Shown in pieces: positions 24,364 to 37,325 of a DNA stretch of 64,000 nt (positions are counted from its first letter, which is position 1; the number at the start of each line of letters is the position of its first letter). Made by a program: the position numbers and the translations under genes. Source of the DNA: Bolinopsis microptera (taxonomy: Eukaryota > Ctenophora > Tentaculata > Lobata > Bolinopsidae); NCBI RefSeq assembly GCF_026151205.1, contig NC_087072.1:5876084-5940083 (forward strand), given 5' to 3'. The notes beneath the pieces are model-generated. The model was not told the origin of the DNA. It saw only the letters and a list, made by a program, of their open reading frames with translations, and made no database searches.

Positions 24364-27300
24364 AGGAGAAGAAGACGAAAGTAGAGTAAAGACACAAGTC
24401 CCAAAATGGAGGACAGCATTCACCCTATTAGTAATCCTTATAGCAGTCATCATCATCTCTTCTCTAGGAAATGATGTAACCAACTTACTCTCTTCTTTTA
24501 GTTTTACTCTTTTCAAAGTATCTTCATCTCCATGTTGCACCACTTTTCAATTGTTGTAGGTTTATAACCTACCAAGACACGCGCCGAGTTGGACTCGTCG
24601 ACGGTCTTGGAACAAATTTGTTTGAAACAAATATTTTACGACTACGAGTATCACCCGTTAATTCAACTGTCCCGTATTGATCATCGAATTGTATAACCAT
24701 TATGTTGATCGAATACATTTTGCAGCAATTGAAGGAACGAGCAGGTGTAGTCATAGCAACAACCGCTCTACTCTGGTGCACAGAAGCCATGCCTCTCATG
24801 ATAACAGCACTGATGCCAGCTATCCTCTTCCCCTTTGCGGGTGTCTTGGACACTAAACAAGTATCAGCTGTTTACTGGAACGTAAGTAGATACGACGAGT
24901 GTTCGGACCAAAAACGTTTAGATTTGTTCGTATTTGCAAAATAATGATCAAGTTTCAAGCTGAAAATGGTAATACTTTAAACTGGGTATAGTCCTACTCC
25001 TAGTTAAATATCAAAACGTCCCTTGCTGAATGCTGTCTCTAAACATTTGTTTTCATTAACCCTGGTTTACTCTCCAGTACATTAGTATGCTCATGTTGGG
25101 TACCTTCCTGATGGCTGAGAGTGTGGAGGCGTGTGGGCTGCACAAAAGGATAGCCCTGGCTATTCTCTCCCTTCTGGGCCGTAGCGAAGCTTTGTACGTG
25201 ATTCATTTTTAATTTGACCCTTGAAATTCATTCAACACTTAACATTTTATTTCATTAATCACTGATAAAGAATGGAGATGATCGATATAGATGTAGATCG
25301 GGTTTACTGACATAATACGACTTAATTACTATTAAGTTATTTTTGTTTACATATTTATTCTCAAAAACAAGTAACGACTAACGTTGTCACTGTAATTAGT
25401 GAGCCCCTCTATTTTTGTTCAGGTTGTTGTTAGGGTCTATGTTGGTAGCATGGAAACTTTCAATGTTTATGAGCAACACAGCTACAACGGCGATGATGCT
25501 GCCAATCATAGGTGAATAAAAGCACAAACCATATACATAGTCTTTCTCTGTACACATTTTCGAATATTTAGCATATCTTTTAGTTCTAATCGATTTTTAT
25601 TCACCAAAACTCTATCAATGAACAAATCCTATGCAATTATTCAGTTAATATGTGCACCACTTCTTATAGTTATTGCCCTATTTTTCCATCCAATTGAATT
25701 TCAGGGGCAATTATTGAGAGTTTGCGTTCGATACAACGTGAAATGGACCGAAAGAACGGAGCAGCTGGGATCGATATGGGAACGGTAACAACGAACGGAA
25801 GTGTGGCTGAGAAGCTAGCAGAGGAAGAAGAGGAGGAGAGGGAGTAGAGGCGGACCCACCCAGATTCACTTGGTTCTGCAAAGGTAACAACTAACAACTG
25901 AGTCACCGTTACCAGTTACTAGATGACAGAGTAATCTTAAAACAATTTAAAGCTGCTGGACTTGCAAGCTCTGTTCACAGACGTGAGACTTGTGTAAATA
26001 TCCCAAATCTTGGTATGTTTCATTAATTCTGAGTGACAGAGAGAACTTTATAAATTGTTTCAGGGTTAATTTTATCGATTCCGTATGGAGCGAGTATTGG
26101 TGGTATTGCAACATTAACTGGAACCCCTCCCAATCTTGTCTTTAAATCAAATCTGGAGAAGTTCTTCCCAAATAGCCCTTCCGTCGACTTTGGTAAATGG
26201 ATGGCCTTCTGCTATCCTATTTCTTTCCTACTAGTGATAACAGGATGGCACGTTTTGGTGATAATGTATGCTAGACACAGGTAAGATGCCAACAATTTCA
26301 ATATTATGTTAATATGTTTCCGGAATAGAATAATTACTTAGCGATAATACGGCCCCAGACCTACAGTATTTCAAATCTAAAATTCAGCAACTTCAATGAT
26401 TTAAGACGGCTTCAAAGTTGTATTTCAGTTACGTGGACATGATTAAGTTAATTGGCAAGAAACTTGTCAACATCTTTGTGCCGGGCCGCTTCTCAACAGA
26501 TGACACCGACGATCAGAAGAAATGGAAACAAGTTAACAGCGAAATCCAAAAGAAATACCGAGCTCTAGGACCTCTGAGGTAAACTGGAGGCTACATTGTA
26601 TAAAACAGTTCGTGTGTATTTTGATTGAGAGTTTAATGACTAGAAGTTGAACTCCTACTGTAAAGGACTGGTAATGCTAATGGGTTCAAATTCAATTCTT
26701 ATTGTTGTGTGTTGTGAGGACTGCTAATTTTAACAGTTTTATTTCAGGTTCCCCGAGGTAGTTTTGTTTTGTCTTGTAATTATCCTGGTTATTTTGTGGC
26801 TGTTCAGAGATCCTGCTGGTTTACAGGGGTGGAGCATCGCTCATTAGTGAGTTTTATCAATATAACGGAGGATATTTACAACATCCACTTTAACATTATT
26901 AAACAGACTTGATTAATGACTATTGGAAGGCGTAATTTACCGTAGCCATCATCGCGATATCTTTTAAAGTTCCTAAATCTAATAATAAAGCCCACTAGGC
27001 TTACTTGCACAGACTCTAAAAACTAAACACGACAAACGTTTTACTTTATATGTACAGTATCACTAGCACTCACTATCATTCTACATTTTACATCTTTCAG
27101 CAAAAGCTTGGTACAGCATGATGCAGTTGAAGGAGCATACGGTAGCGATGGAGAATCAATACACCCGTATCTTAAAGACGCTTGGATAGCTATAGTTATT
27201 GGAGTGGTTCTCTTCAACATCCCCACTGAGAATCCTTTAGAAGGAACATGGCTCTGGAAGGCTCCTCCAGGTAACTTACTGATATATATTTGTTCCTGTA

Positions 27301-28604
27301 TCTTGTATTACAAAAAGCGCATTTCTGGCCAGCTAAGAAATGAAATAGTTTAATTCTTGAAACTTGTGGGGTCGAAAAGGTTGAGTCGATAAGTAAAATA
27401 AACATTATTACACAGGTAAGAAGTTTAAGAGGTCTGAGAAGTTGTTGACAATGGAGACTGTGATGAAGAAGACTCCCTGGGATGTTCTTATTCTGTTGGG
27501 TGGTGGGTATGCAATTGCAGAGGGTTGTGAGGTTAGACGAACATGATCTTATTAACTTAATAATATTCTTATTAACTTTCTGGCTAACTTCAGATCAAAT
27601 ATTTTCTTATCATCTGGGTCCTGGAAAAGATCCAACTCCTTGTTCCAGTGGACAGTTTTGTTCCTAGACATAATTAATGTTAATTTCATTAGTACTGCGA
27701 CCGCAAATTTCGTTTTATAAATTTATCAAATTCACTCGTAATATTAAACCTAAAATTATGAATATGCCTCAGTCATCAGGATTATCTCAATGGCTAGGAG
27801 ACAGCTTTGGATTCCTGATAGGGCAGAATAACGTTCTAATAGCTATGGTGATCTGCTTCATGGTAGCTTGCTTGACGGAGGTGGCTTCCAACACCGCTTC
27901 AACCACTCTTCTCATGCCCGTCCTCGCTCCAATGGTAGTTACTGTTTTCCCTCAGGGGTCGTTCACGTATTTCGTAATCACTTTTTCGCAATTTTAACCC
28001 CCTCCCCCTCCCCCTCCGTAATCATTTTTACACATAGCTATTGTAATCATTTGGAAACCCCTCCTCTCTAATTTTCCAGTCATGAAACTCTCGAAACATT
28101 AACTTTCTATATGCGTGATGAATTCTGCCTTAATACTTCATTACGATTACGAAAACCTGTTTGTTATTTATGTAAGTGCCTTTAGAGCAAGACTTTGAAC
28201 GTGAATCCTCTATTTTTGATGATAAGCGGTACGATATCAGCTTCACTCGCTTTCTGCCTTCCTTCTGCTACTGGACCAAATGCTCTTGTGTTTACTTTCA
28301 AGGAGATAAAAGTCATTGACATGGTAAGTTAGTCACACTTACTGTCAGTCAGTTAGTTTATTTTATAGATTTGCGTCGTAAATTGAATATTACCTAATAC
28401 ATAATATAAAACATTATTTTACTACATCTACTGTCTGACTTTGTTTCATTTTAAGATTGCTAAACCATTTCCCTGTCCCAGCTAAGGACAGGAGTAATAA
28501 TGAATATACTGAGTGTGCTGGTTGTGGTTCTGGGTGTTTCTACATGGACCTTGTCTATTCTAGGAATAGAAAACAACGAATATATTGATAGTTGGGAACC
28601 TTAA
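24364..28604 (+). CDS. SLC13 family sodium-coupled dicarboxylate/sulfate symporter
   Basis: SLC13 proteins bring citrate, other dicarboxylates or sulfate into cells together with sodium across the plasma membrane. Fourteen exons are readable: 24364-24475, 24726-24881, 25078-25193, 25423-25511, 25705-25843, 25981-26012, 26064-26280, 26429-26578, 26748-26846, 27101-27270, 27416-27531, 27773-27934, 28186-28323, 28482-28604. Every junction is in phase, giving about 605 residues before the missing start. Family hallmarks are ALLWCTEAMPL in the second membrane segment, the first SNT motif (SNTATTAMMLP), SIGGIATLTGTPPNL, PWDVLILLGGGYAIAEG, the second SNT motif (TEVASNTASTTLLMP) and SATGPNALVF near the end. 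The two SNT motifs bind sodium and substrate. An acidic Glu run (exon 5) lies in the large cytosolic loop. The first exon starts in phase 2, so a short upstream exon with the ATG is missing; the donors at 24475 and 25843 and the 32-nt exon 6 are less sure than the rest. Substrate cannot be told from sequence. Confidence 0.92.
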
Positions 28605-29865
28605 ATGCGATGACGAAACCCCGTCACGAAACCCCGGCCCAGGTTTTAAGTGTGAGGTCAAAAAATAGTAAATACTGAGTCAATGGTAACGAAAGTTGCC
28701 ATTGTCCCAAGCTCCTTAGCACATAAAATTTAAGTTCGGAACAAGATTGTGGAGTTTCTAGCTTGGCTTTTATTTCATTTTATACATGAACGTTTTTTGG
28801 ATTGTAGCTATTGTATTTCACCAGAAATATGCAGCTCTATAATTTTTAATTTTGCAGTGGCTATTAGTCCACCAACTTTAACGACGATTTAATACTATAG
28901 ATTTTTTAATCTTCCAAATGATTGATGATAACCAGACTTTGAAAATTCGTCGAAATTCTGTAAAAAGTGTTTATAAGATTAAAATATAAATCTCATTACA
29001 GTTGTAATCAGTTCATAGCAGGTTGTCAAATAGATTACCGTATAATTTAATAGATTTTTTGGGGAATATGATTAGGATTATTTTACTCATTACAGATAAC
29101 TTAATGTAACCAACAACTTTTGTAAGATTTTCATTGATAATGCGTGGATTTAGATATGCCACTGTTATTTTGATTTTATACCTAAGTTATTATTATACGA
29201 TGCAAGTTTAATAGTTTTTATAGGTGTAAATTTAATTTACTATGTAATTGTAGTTTTCATTCGAGAAGTAATGTCACTTTTATTTCAACTTAACTAATAC
29301 ACCTGTCACTAATAAGTCTGAAATTTAGCACACTTATATTTATAACTACAAGTCGTGTCTACAACACTATACTTATAACTACAAGCCCTTTCAATGCTTT
29401 TATTAAGAATTTAAATAAAACTTAAAAGACATACCGGAATATCTGAATAGGAGATCCCTGGCAGATGACAGATGAGACAGGTCCTGGTTTTAATTTGTTT
29501 GAACAAGAAAAATGTGACAGGTTTCGAAATTTGTTTGAAATTTTTTGTGAATCAAGAATTTACAATACCATCAATAAATCGTAATAAATTCCATTAAATG
29601 CTAACTAAATTACACATATTCCTTCATCCTGTTGTCTCTGGCAACCTTTCCTCTCCGTTAAAAAGAATCTAGAATGTAAGAATGTACTGGTTCGTCTGTA
29701 CCAATTATCAAGAGAGTTGTGTTCGCTAAAAATATCAATTATGCTGTCTGTGCAATGTTTCACTAACAAAGCCACACTTATCAATCAACATAAAAAACAT
29801 TCTTTCTACAAGGAGAGTATCTACAAAAAGCTATTAATAGTTTTCCTGCGCTCTATGCCCACTGT
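28605..29865. other. Intergenic, AT-rich, no gene seen
   Basis: Contains the 3' UTRs of the two convergent genes SLC13 (plus) and IST1 (minus). No further exon or repeat family recognised. Confidence 0.45.
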
Positions 29866-32800
29866 TTATTTCCTCTTTTTGAGTTCCTCAAATCTTCGGT
29901 TCAGATCATCAAAGTCAACGTCGTCACTGTTATCAGTCGGCGGGAAACTTCCGGAGGGAACTGAAAATATAATTAATTTAAAGTTTGTAATTAATTGACG
30001 GAGATATTACTTTATATGAAAGTAAAGAAGGTGCAAAAATATCATCATTCATAAACAGCAATGATATAACAACAAGACAAGAAGCAGCAATTAATTCATT
30101 TTATTAAGTTTGAATTGAATTAAACATTTTTTAATTGTTACGTATTTACTCATAACACTCGTCATAAAACATTTCACAATTAGCATACTATCAGAACATA
30201 TCAATAATCAATAGAAAATGGTAATGGATGCCGTGTTAAGTTAGTGTATGGCAGGTTCGTGTATGAGTATGGCTTTGTTATGATGGTGCATAATTTTGTG
30301 TTGCATGATGAGTGGCAAGTGGCAAGTGCACATGATGAGTGGCAAGTGGCATTATAACAAGACTCATACCAGAAGGCAAGTTAGGCAGCTCGAAACTATC
30401 GTTGTAAGAGGGAGGGGCATTCGGTGCTGGGCCTCCTAAAAATCATTTAGTCATCACATTATACTAACATGTTATTAACATATTGATCAGCTTAAATCGA
30501 ATAACAGCTCAAGTCGTTTTAGTATGTCTGCACTCTATATTATTATGTGCATTAAAAGAGCTACATAAACCATCAGCACCCTACTAACCGTGACTTGGTG
30601 GCTGAGGTAGGTTGTTAGCTACAGGGGGAGGCGGCTTTTGCTGTGCAGGCGGCGCGGAGAAGGCGCCTGGCGGCTGTGGGAGCCCTGCAGGTCTGCCAGC
30701 GGGGACGGTGGTGCTTCCCGGTAAACCTGTTTGATACATATCCGGACTGTTACACAAGTAAAACATAATAAACTGTGATAATTCAGCTAAATGGTGTGTT
30801 AAGTTTCTCGTTATAAACATTAACCACTCACTGTTGATTCCCTGTGAGGTGTTATCTTCAGAATACGCCATGTTGTGTCCCGGCTGAAGAAAAGCACTGT
30901 CAATTGGGAAATCTTATATTAAGTGACTATATTGCTTTTTGTATTGAGTCCGGAGTCTGTTCTTAGTTAAGCCTAGCTGCACTCAAATAAGATAATGAAT
31001 CCGCGAGCCGCGCGGTCAGCCGGCTGTACGTGATCATGGTAAATGTGTGCAGTGAAATTTCGCATCATAGAAAATAGAAATGTCTTCGCGCGTCACGTAA
31101 ATTCATATAATGATTCCTCAAAATGGAGACATTTTCTCAATTTCAGATTTCGCCCAAAACAGCCTAAAACTGATCTATCTTACAAGTTATCAGTTCTAAT
31201 ATGACAGGAAAGTTTTTTGAACCGGTGAAAAAGGATGGTGAAGATAAAATATGCCAAAAATTTAAATTCTGAAATTCATCGAAAAACATCGTTGGGAACC
31301 GGAATTCCAGGATAAGAATAAATTTTAACTGTCCTAATAGACCAGGGAGGGCATTTACGATTGACACCCTGGTAGATCTGGAAGTATTTGGGGCCTTCAG
31401 GGGGAAAAATGGGCCGAAAAGGGGCCGAAAAGGGGCCGAAAAGGGGCCGAAAAGGGACATTTTCGGGTGTTTTCAAATTTGAGATTTCAAAGCCAGATTT
31501 TCGGCTTTAGTTGGCTGGGACATGCCCAAATTGGTGTGGATGAGTTGCATAGAGGTAGTACAAGTGTGATCCGTTGCAGAAATCCGGGTTCCCAAGATTC
31601 AAAATGACTTGAAAAGATTTTGTAAAAAATTTGAGACATTTTGGAATCCATGGGAATTTTTTGGAGACATCCATATTTCGCCCTAAAACGTCTCCAATGA
31701 GTTTGGTTGGCACCCTGGTTGATCTGGAAGTACGTTACCAGTTATTTGGGGCCTTCAGGGGGGAAAATGGGCCGAAAAATGGGCCGAAAAGGGGCATTTT
31801 CGGGTGTTTTCAAATTTGAGATTTCAAAGCCAGATTTTCGGCTTTAGTTGGCTGGGACATGCCCAAATTGGTGTGGGTGAGTTGCATAGAGGTAGTACAA
31901 GTGTGATCCGTTTCAGAAATCCGGGTTCCCAACATTCAAAATGACTTGAAAAGATTTTGTAAAAAATTGGAGACATTTTGGAATCCATGGGAATTTTTTG
32001 GAGACATCCATATTTCGCCCTAAAACGTCTCCAATGAGTTTGGTTGGCACCCTGGTTGATCTGGAAGTACGTTACCAGTTATTTGGGGCCTTCAGGGGGG
32101 AAAATGGGCCGAAAAATGGGCCGAAAAGGGGCATTTTCGGGTGTTTTCAAATTTGAGATTTCAAAGCCAGATTTTCGGCTTTAGTTGGCTGGGACATGCC
32201 CAAATTGGTGTGGGTGAGTTGCATAGAGGTAGTACAAGTGTGATCCGTTGCAGAAATCCGGGTTCCCAACATTCAAAATGACTTGAAAAGATTTTGTAAA
32301 AAATTGGAGACATTTTGGAATCCATGGGAATTTTTTGGAGACATCCATATTTCGCCCTAAAACGTCTCCAATGAGTTTGGTTGGCACCCTGGTTGATCTG
32401 GAAGTACGTTACCAGTTATTTGGGGCCTTCAGGGGGGAAAATGGGCCGAAAAATGGGCCGAAAAGGGGCATTTTCGGGTGTTTTCAAATTTGAGATTTCA
32501 AAGCCAGATTTTCGGCTTTAGTTGGCTGGGACATGCCCAAATTGGTGTGGGTGAGTTGCATAGAGGTAGTACAAGTGTGATCCGTTTCAGAAATCCGGGT
32601 TCCCAACATTCAAAATGACTTGAAAAGATTTTGTAAAAAATTGGAGACATTTTGGAATCCATGGGAATTTTTTGGAGACATCCATATTTCGCCCTAAAAC
32701 GTCTCCAATGAGTTTGGTTGGCACCCTGGTTGATCTGGAAGTACGTTACCAGTTATTTGGGGCCTTCAGGGGGGGAAAATGGGCCGAAAAATGGGCCGAA

Positions 32801-35800
32801 AAGGGGCATTTTCGGGTGTTTTCAAATTTGAGATTTCAAAGCCAGATTTTCGGCTTTAGTTGGCTGGGACATGCCCAAATTGGTGTGGGTGAGTTGCATA
32901 GAGGTAGTACAAGTGTGATCCGTTGCAGAAATCCGGGTTCCCAACATTCAAAATGACTTGAAAAGATTTTGTAAAAAATTGGAGACATTTTGGAATCCAT
33001 GGGAATTTTTTGGAGACATCCATATTTCGCCCTAAAACGTCTCCAATGAGTTTGGTTGGCACCCTGGTTGATCTGGAAGTACGTTACCAGTTATTTGGGG
33101 CCTTCAGGGGGGAAAATGGGCCGAAAAATGGGCCGAATGGGTGCCAACCAAACTCATTGGAGACGTTTTAGGGCGAAATATGGATGTCTCCAAAAAATTC
33201 CCATGGATTCCAAAATGTCTCCAATTTTTTACAAAATCTTTTCAAGTCATTTTGAATCTTGGGAACCCGGATTTCTGCAACGGATCACACTTGTACTACC
33301 TCTATGCAACTCACCCACACCAATTTGGGCATGTCCCAGCCAACTAAAGCCGAAAATCTGGCTTTAGAATCTCAAATTTGAAAACACCCGAAAATGCCCC
33401 TTTTCGGCCCATTTTTCGGCCCATTTTCCCCCCTGAAGGCCCCAAATAACTGGTAACGTACTTCCAGATCAACCAGGGTGCCAACCAAACTCATTGGAGA
33501 CGTTTTAGGGCGAAATATGGATGTCTCCAAAAAATTCCCATGGATTCCAAAATGTCTCCAATTTTTTACAAAATCTTTTCAAGTCATTTTGAATGTTGGG
33601 AACCCGGATTTCTGCAACGGATCACACTTGTACTACCTCTATGCAACTCACCCACACCAATTTGGGCATGTCCCAGCCAACTAAAGCCGAAAATCTGGCT
33701 TTGAAATCTCAAATTTGAAAACACCCGAAAATGCCCCTTTTCGGCCCATTTTTCGGCCCATTTTCCCCCCTGAAGGCCCCAAATAACTGGTAACGTACTT
33801 CCAGATCAACCAGGGTGCCAACCAAACTCATTGGAGACGTTTTAGGGCGAAATATGGAAAACAAAATTTTGACATTTTTTTTTGGCAAATATGGTTCGCC
33901 ACCCCCCCTTTTTTGTCTTCTTTTCGCATGTGAAAGGTCTTAGTTTGTTTGAGGGACAGACCAGAACTCAGTTAAGCCATATACAGCTAATTTAGGTGCT
34001 TAAATATCAATAATACGTAATTCCCCTCTAATTCCCCTCCAATTCCCATGAAATTCCCATGGAGACAATGTCTCCAAAATGTCTCCAAATATGAGGAATC
34101 ATAATATCCGTAAATTAAATACAAATTTCCACAACAATCGACTTCCGAACGTTTTTATGATAAATGAGATGTATGAGATCATCATTCTACTGATCATTCA
34201 TCAGTTATGTCACAACTGTGTATCTCAAAATAACAGATGAAAAGACTTCCATGAGTCATGTTAAATATGATAATGGTAAGTACTAAGTTTATTGAGTAGG
34301 ATCTAATTTGTTTTTTCACATCTCGCTCACAATCAGTAACCACTCACTATATTTTCACTCACATTGTGTATACACCATCTCACATGTATTGTATCTTTTA
34401 CCTTATCATCTGTTATCACTTACATCTTAAATCATCTGTTATCACTGTACATGTCATTCCATCACACGATCACAATCACGTACTTGCTGTTTAGTGGATG
34501 TTTTAAGTTTATTGAATAGCAGATCGAGTAGTGTTGTACATATATAGATTTTGATTCTAATTTTAGTCGAGTATTTGAACAATTTGTTGTCGTTTAGCCA
34601 TTTTTGATTAATAAATTTTATGAGACAGTTTTCTCACATATTTACCAATTTTGTCAGCATGAATAAGAAGTTGTTACTTTGAAACGTCGTTTATCCTAAC
34701 AGTGCAATATCATTTGTCGCAAATCAGAATAATCAGAAACTATTTGGAAAAACCCAAAAACTGTCTATTGATCTAATTTGAGTCAGTATTTGAAATAAAT
34801 CAAACTCACTAGTCACTATATCATGTGTTGTCGTTATAAAGCACAGACCAATATTAGCTGTCAGTCATTTCACCTAACATTACTAGCACATATCATAATA
34901 GATGCAACAAAACTCATATTGTGTGGGGAAATGAGTGCACTGAAGTCTTTTTGAAAGTTTATGGCTTATACAACCGAACCTCTATACACTGTGCCTCTCT
35001 ATACCGCTTTTTCTACACCGTGTACTTTTTACCCCAAGAGGCCCGGTATATAAAGGTTTGACTGTTATTACAGTATTTTTAACATTTTTACAAATCAACA
35101 ATAATGAAAGTGATAGTAGTGAAACATACATTACTGGGCCCTGGCTGTGAGATATCGTTACATGGAGGGGGTAAACTTGATGTAGATTGTGTGTGATGAG
35201 TGACGTTTGATGACTGAAAGATATCATGATAAGACAAATGAAGCGATCGACTGGAACTCCCCCCCCCCCCCCCACCCAATTGGTTAGAAATTCCCGCCCA
35301 TCTAGATTCACAACATAGCAACAAATCTTAGTCAATAATCATGCGTGACTTAATTAGGAACAAAAATTAAATTATTAAAATGAAAACTAATTTACCAGCG
35401 GGGGAGGATCCATCTGAGGGGGTCCTGATAGTAGATCTCCAAACCCTGCAAATCCAGGAGCAGGGGGTATGGATCCAGCTGGCACATTGCCACCACCTCC
35501 ACCACCACCACCACCACCACCACCACCACCACCACCACCACCACCACCACCACCGTTATCTGGATGTGAGCCTAGGTAGTCCTCTCCCTGGGTAGTGAGT
35601 GCGGGTTATATAGTGTTATATACATTATACATTATACATTATGTTACATTATACATTATACATTACATTATACATTATACATTATACATTATACATTATA
35701 CATTATACATTATACATAGTGTTTATAAACACTAGTACTACTGCATGTAAAGCCAAGGGGACAATAAACAGTCCCCTTAACTAAATAGTGATATGATAAA

Positions 35801-37325
35801 TGTAAACACTTTACCATCAGATAGTCCTGCTTCGGTTCAAATGGAATGTTATGAGCATTTGCTATCTCAATAAGATACTGTTCAACAAGTTGTGGGGACG
35901 GCTGCTGCAACGTTATCTTGTTCTTTATCTGAACAAATCGAAGGTTGGAATTTGAGAAAGAATCGTTAATACACATATAAATTTGTATCTCAAATTCTAA
36001 TACAACTATTATATGTATGAAATAGATTGTTTGGCTAAATTCTGTACTTACCCTTGGATCTACAGCTCCATTTGTATTATTTCGTGCTTGCTGAGCAAAA
36101 TCCTTCCCGAATTTGTGGGAGAGCAGGTCGGCAATCTGAAAATATTTAAGTAAAACTGAGTCAAAATATGTACTATATCGTTTAAAAATGTTCTGGTGGA
36201 CAACCAAATTTAGTTTTAGCCAGAGCTCTTCAATAACTGCAGCACAAGCATGAAATATCTTAAAGTGAAGAAGCGAATTATTTTGTGTTGTGTAACAAGT
36301 TAAGACAGTGAGTGTTGTGTAACAAGATAGTGAGTGTTGTGTAACAAGATAGTGAGTGTTGTGTAACAAGACAGTGAGTGTTGTGTAACAAGAAACTTAC
36401 AGCTTTAAACTCAGCTATATCGTTTTGCATACGAGGAGCAACCCATATAAGAGTACAAACTGGTGTGGCGAGTCCATCGTCACAAAACCTAAATATAGAC
36501 AGTCAGAAAACACATCAGTTAGAGGACATATTGTTCTAAAATTTTAGAGGAAGAGGAAAATAACAGGAAGGAAAGTAATGTTCAAATTGAATAATTAAGT
36601 GATCCAAGCAGAATTTTAGAATTAGCAAACGATGTAATGAGGAAAGTAAATGTAAATTGTAGATACGAAAGGAATGACATTTACTTTTGTGTTTCGATAA
36701 GACCGATTCTAGCCAGAATAAGATCACAGTACAGTTCCAAACACTCCATAGCTTCAACAAGGTAATCATCTCGAATAATGTGTTCTACCTGAATGTTTAT
36801 CAGGCTAATAATGCAGATACCAATATCAGTTACTGGATTTATCAAACAAAGATTGCTAAAAAATAAGCTGAGTTTTTTATTAAAAGAGCTTTCAGTACAG
36901 TAATCAAAAGAAATATTATTCAAACTGAAAAGCAAACTCTAACTCTACCTTAATCCTAGCCCTATCATCTTTGTTTTGAGCTAAATATCCAGCAATTTCC
37001 TTCCGTGCTTTTACATTCAACTCAGCTGAAGATAGAAATTGTTTGATATAACATAACCAGATCCGGAGGATCAAACTAAAAAATTGCGATCAAAGTTTTC
37101 TAAATATCCTTATTCCTTATTAATATGTAGAATTAATTACTATCCCTCTCTGGATACCGATGATATTTACTAACTGTCATACTTTATTATCAATTAAATC
37201 AAAGTATGAACATAAAATATAAGAAAAAGCAATTTACTTTTTTTCTTCTGCAGAAGTTTGAGCCTGTTAATGCACAACCTCAAATTTGTTTTTAGTTTTG
37301 AGGATGAGAACCCTCCTCCAAACAT
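29866..37325 (-). CDS. IST1: IST1 homologue, ESCRT-III regulator, 11 exons
   Basis: IST1 binds ESCRT-III (CHMP1) and the ATPase VPS4 and works in endosomal sorting, membrane tubule scission and cytokinesis. Exons on the minus strand, 5' to 3': 37238-37325, 36949-37025, 36685-36788, 36401-36488, 36052-36135, 35815-35928, 35396-35587, 30832-30883, 30589-30726, 30370-30435, 29866-29960. They total 1098 nt, 365 residues, close to the 364 of human IST1. The N-terminal helical IST1 domain spans exons 1-6 (MFGGGFSSSKLKTNLRLC, then VEHIIRDDYLVEAMECLELY, TLIWVAPRMQ and VEQYLIEIANAHNIPFEP). A Pro/Gly-rich linker follows, including 22 Gly in a row from a GGT repeat in exon 7. The last exon encodes the MIT-interacting motif DFDDLNRRFEELKKRK that binds VPS4. 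The intron between exons 7 and 8 (4.5 kb) contains a repeat-filled element, and an alternative exon lies at 35135-35213. Confidence 0.95.
31110..34102. mobile_element. Inverted-ended element filled with 337-bp tandem repeats
   Basis: The outer ends are inverted: ATGATTCCTCA with a nearby GGAGACATTTT at the left, and the reverse complement at the right (AAAATGTCTCC then TGAGGAATCAT). Between them are five near-identical direct copies of a 337-bp unit (marker GCCCAAATTGGTGTG at 31524, 31861, 32198, 32535, 32873) after a more diverged first unit. At about 33137 the array flips and two copies follow in reverse orientation up to about 33857. Each unit includes a Gly-like GGGGCC..CCGAAAA stretch and can be opened as a 68-codon frame in the reverse direction, which is probably a side effect. 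I could not define a target duplication. It lies wholly in an IST1 intron. Confidence 0.75.
35135..35213 (-). CDS. IST1: Alternative exon of IST1 (exon 7b), mutually exclusive with exon 8
   Basis: Bounded by a strong acceptor (TATCTTTCAG) and a GTAATG donor, this 79-nt stretch reads openly in the IST1 frame and encodes a Ser/Thr/Pro linker (SSNVTHHTQSTSSLPPPC and PGP). It enters in phase 0 and leaves in phase 1, exactly like exon 8 (30832-30883), and both would give a Ser codon at the junction with exon 9. Using both would break the frame, so they could only be used one at a time, with predicted proteins of 365 and 374 residues. Confidence 0.5.
35261..35275. repeat. Poly-C run
   Basis: A 14-15 bp homopolymer of C in an IST1 intron; length may be unreliable in assembly. 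Confidence 0.8.
35605..35718. repeat. ATTATAC microsatellite
   Basis: Repeated CATTATA units (about 10 bp with interruptions) in the IST1 intron between exons 6 and 7. Confidence 0.9.
36276..36395. repeat. Minisatellite of about 22 bp, four to five copies
   Basis: Copies of GTGAGTGTTGTGTAACAAGA in a row, immediately next to the 5' splice site side of IST1 exon 4 on its intron. Confidence 0.85.

Noticed and set aside
26685-26715. tRNA gene from a GGTTCAAATTC-like B box
   Set aside because: No matching A box or cloverleaf at the right distance; the sequence lies in an SLC13 intron.
31507-33684. A 68-codon open frame repeated in each 337-bp unit
   Set aside because: It is present because the units are near-identical copies. 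It has no domain, reads against or with the array depending on unit orientation, and single-unit openness says nothing about selection.
34982-35335. Independent 117-residue minus-strand gene
   Set aside because: Its only coding-like part is the IST1 exon 7b candidate; the rest runs through a poly-C run and intron sequence.
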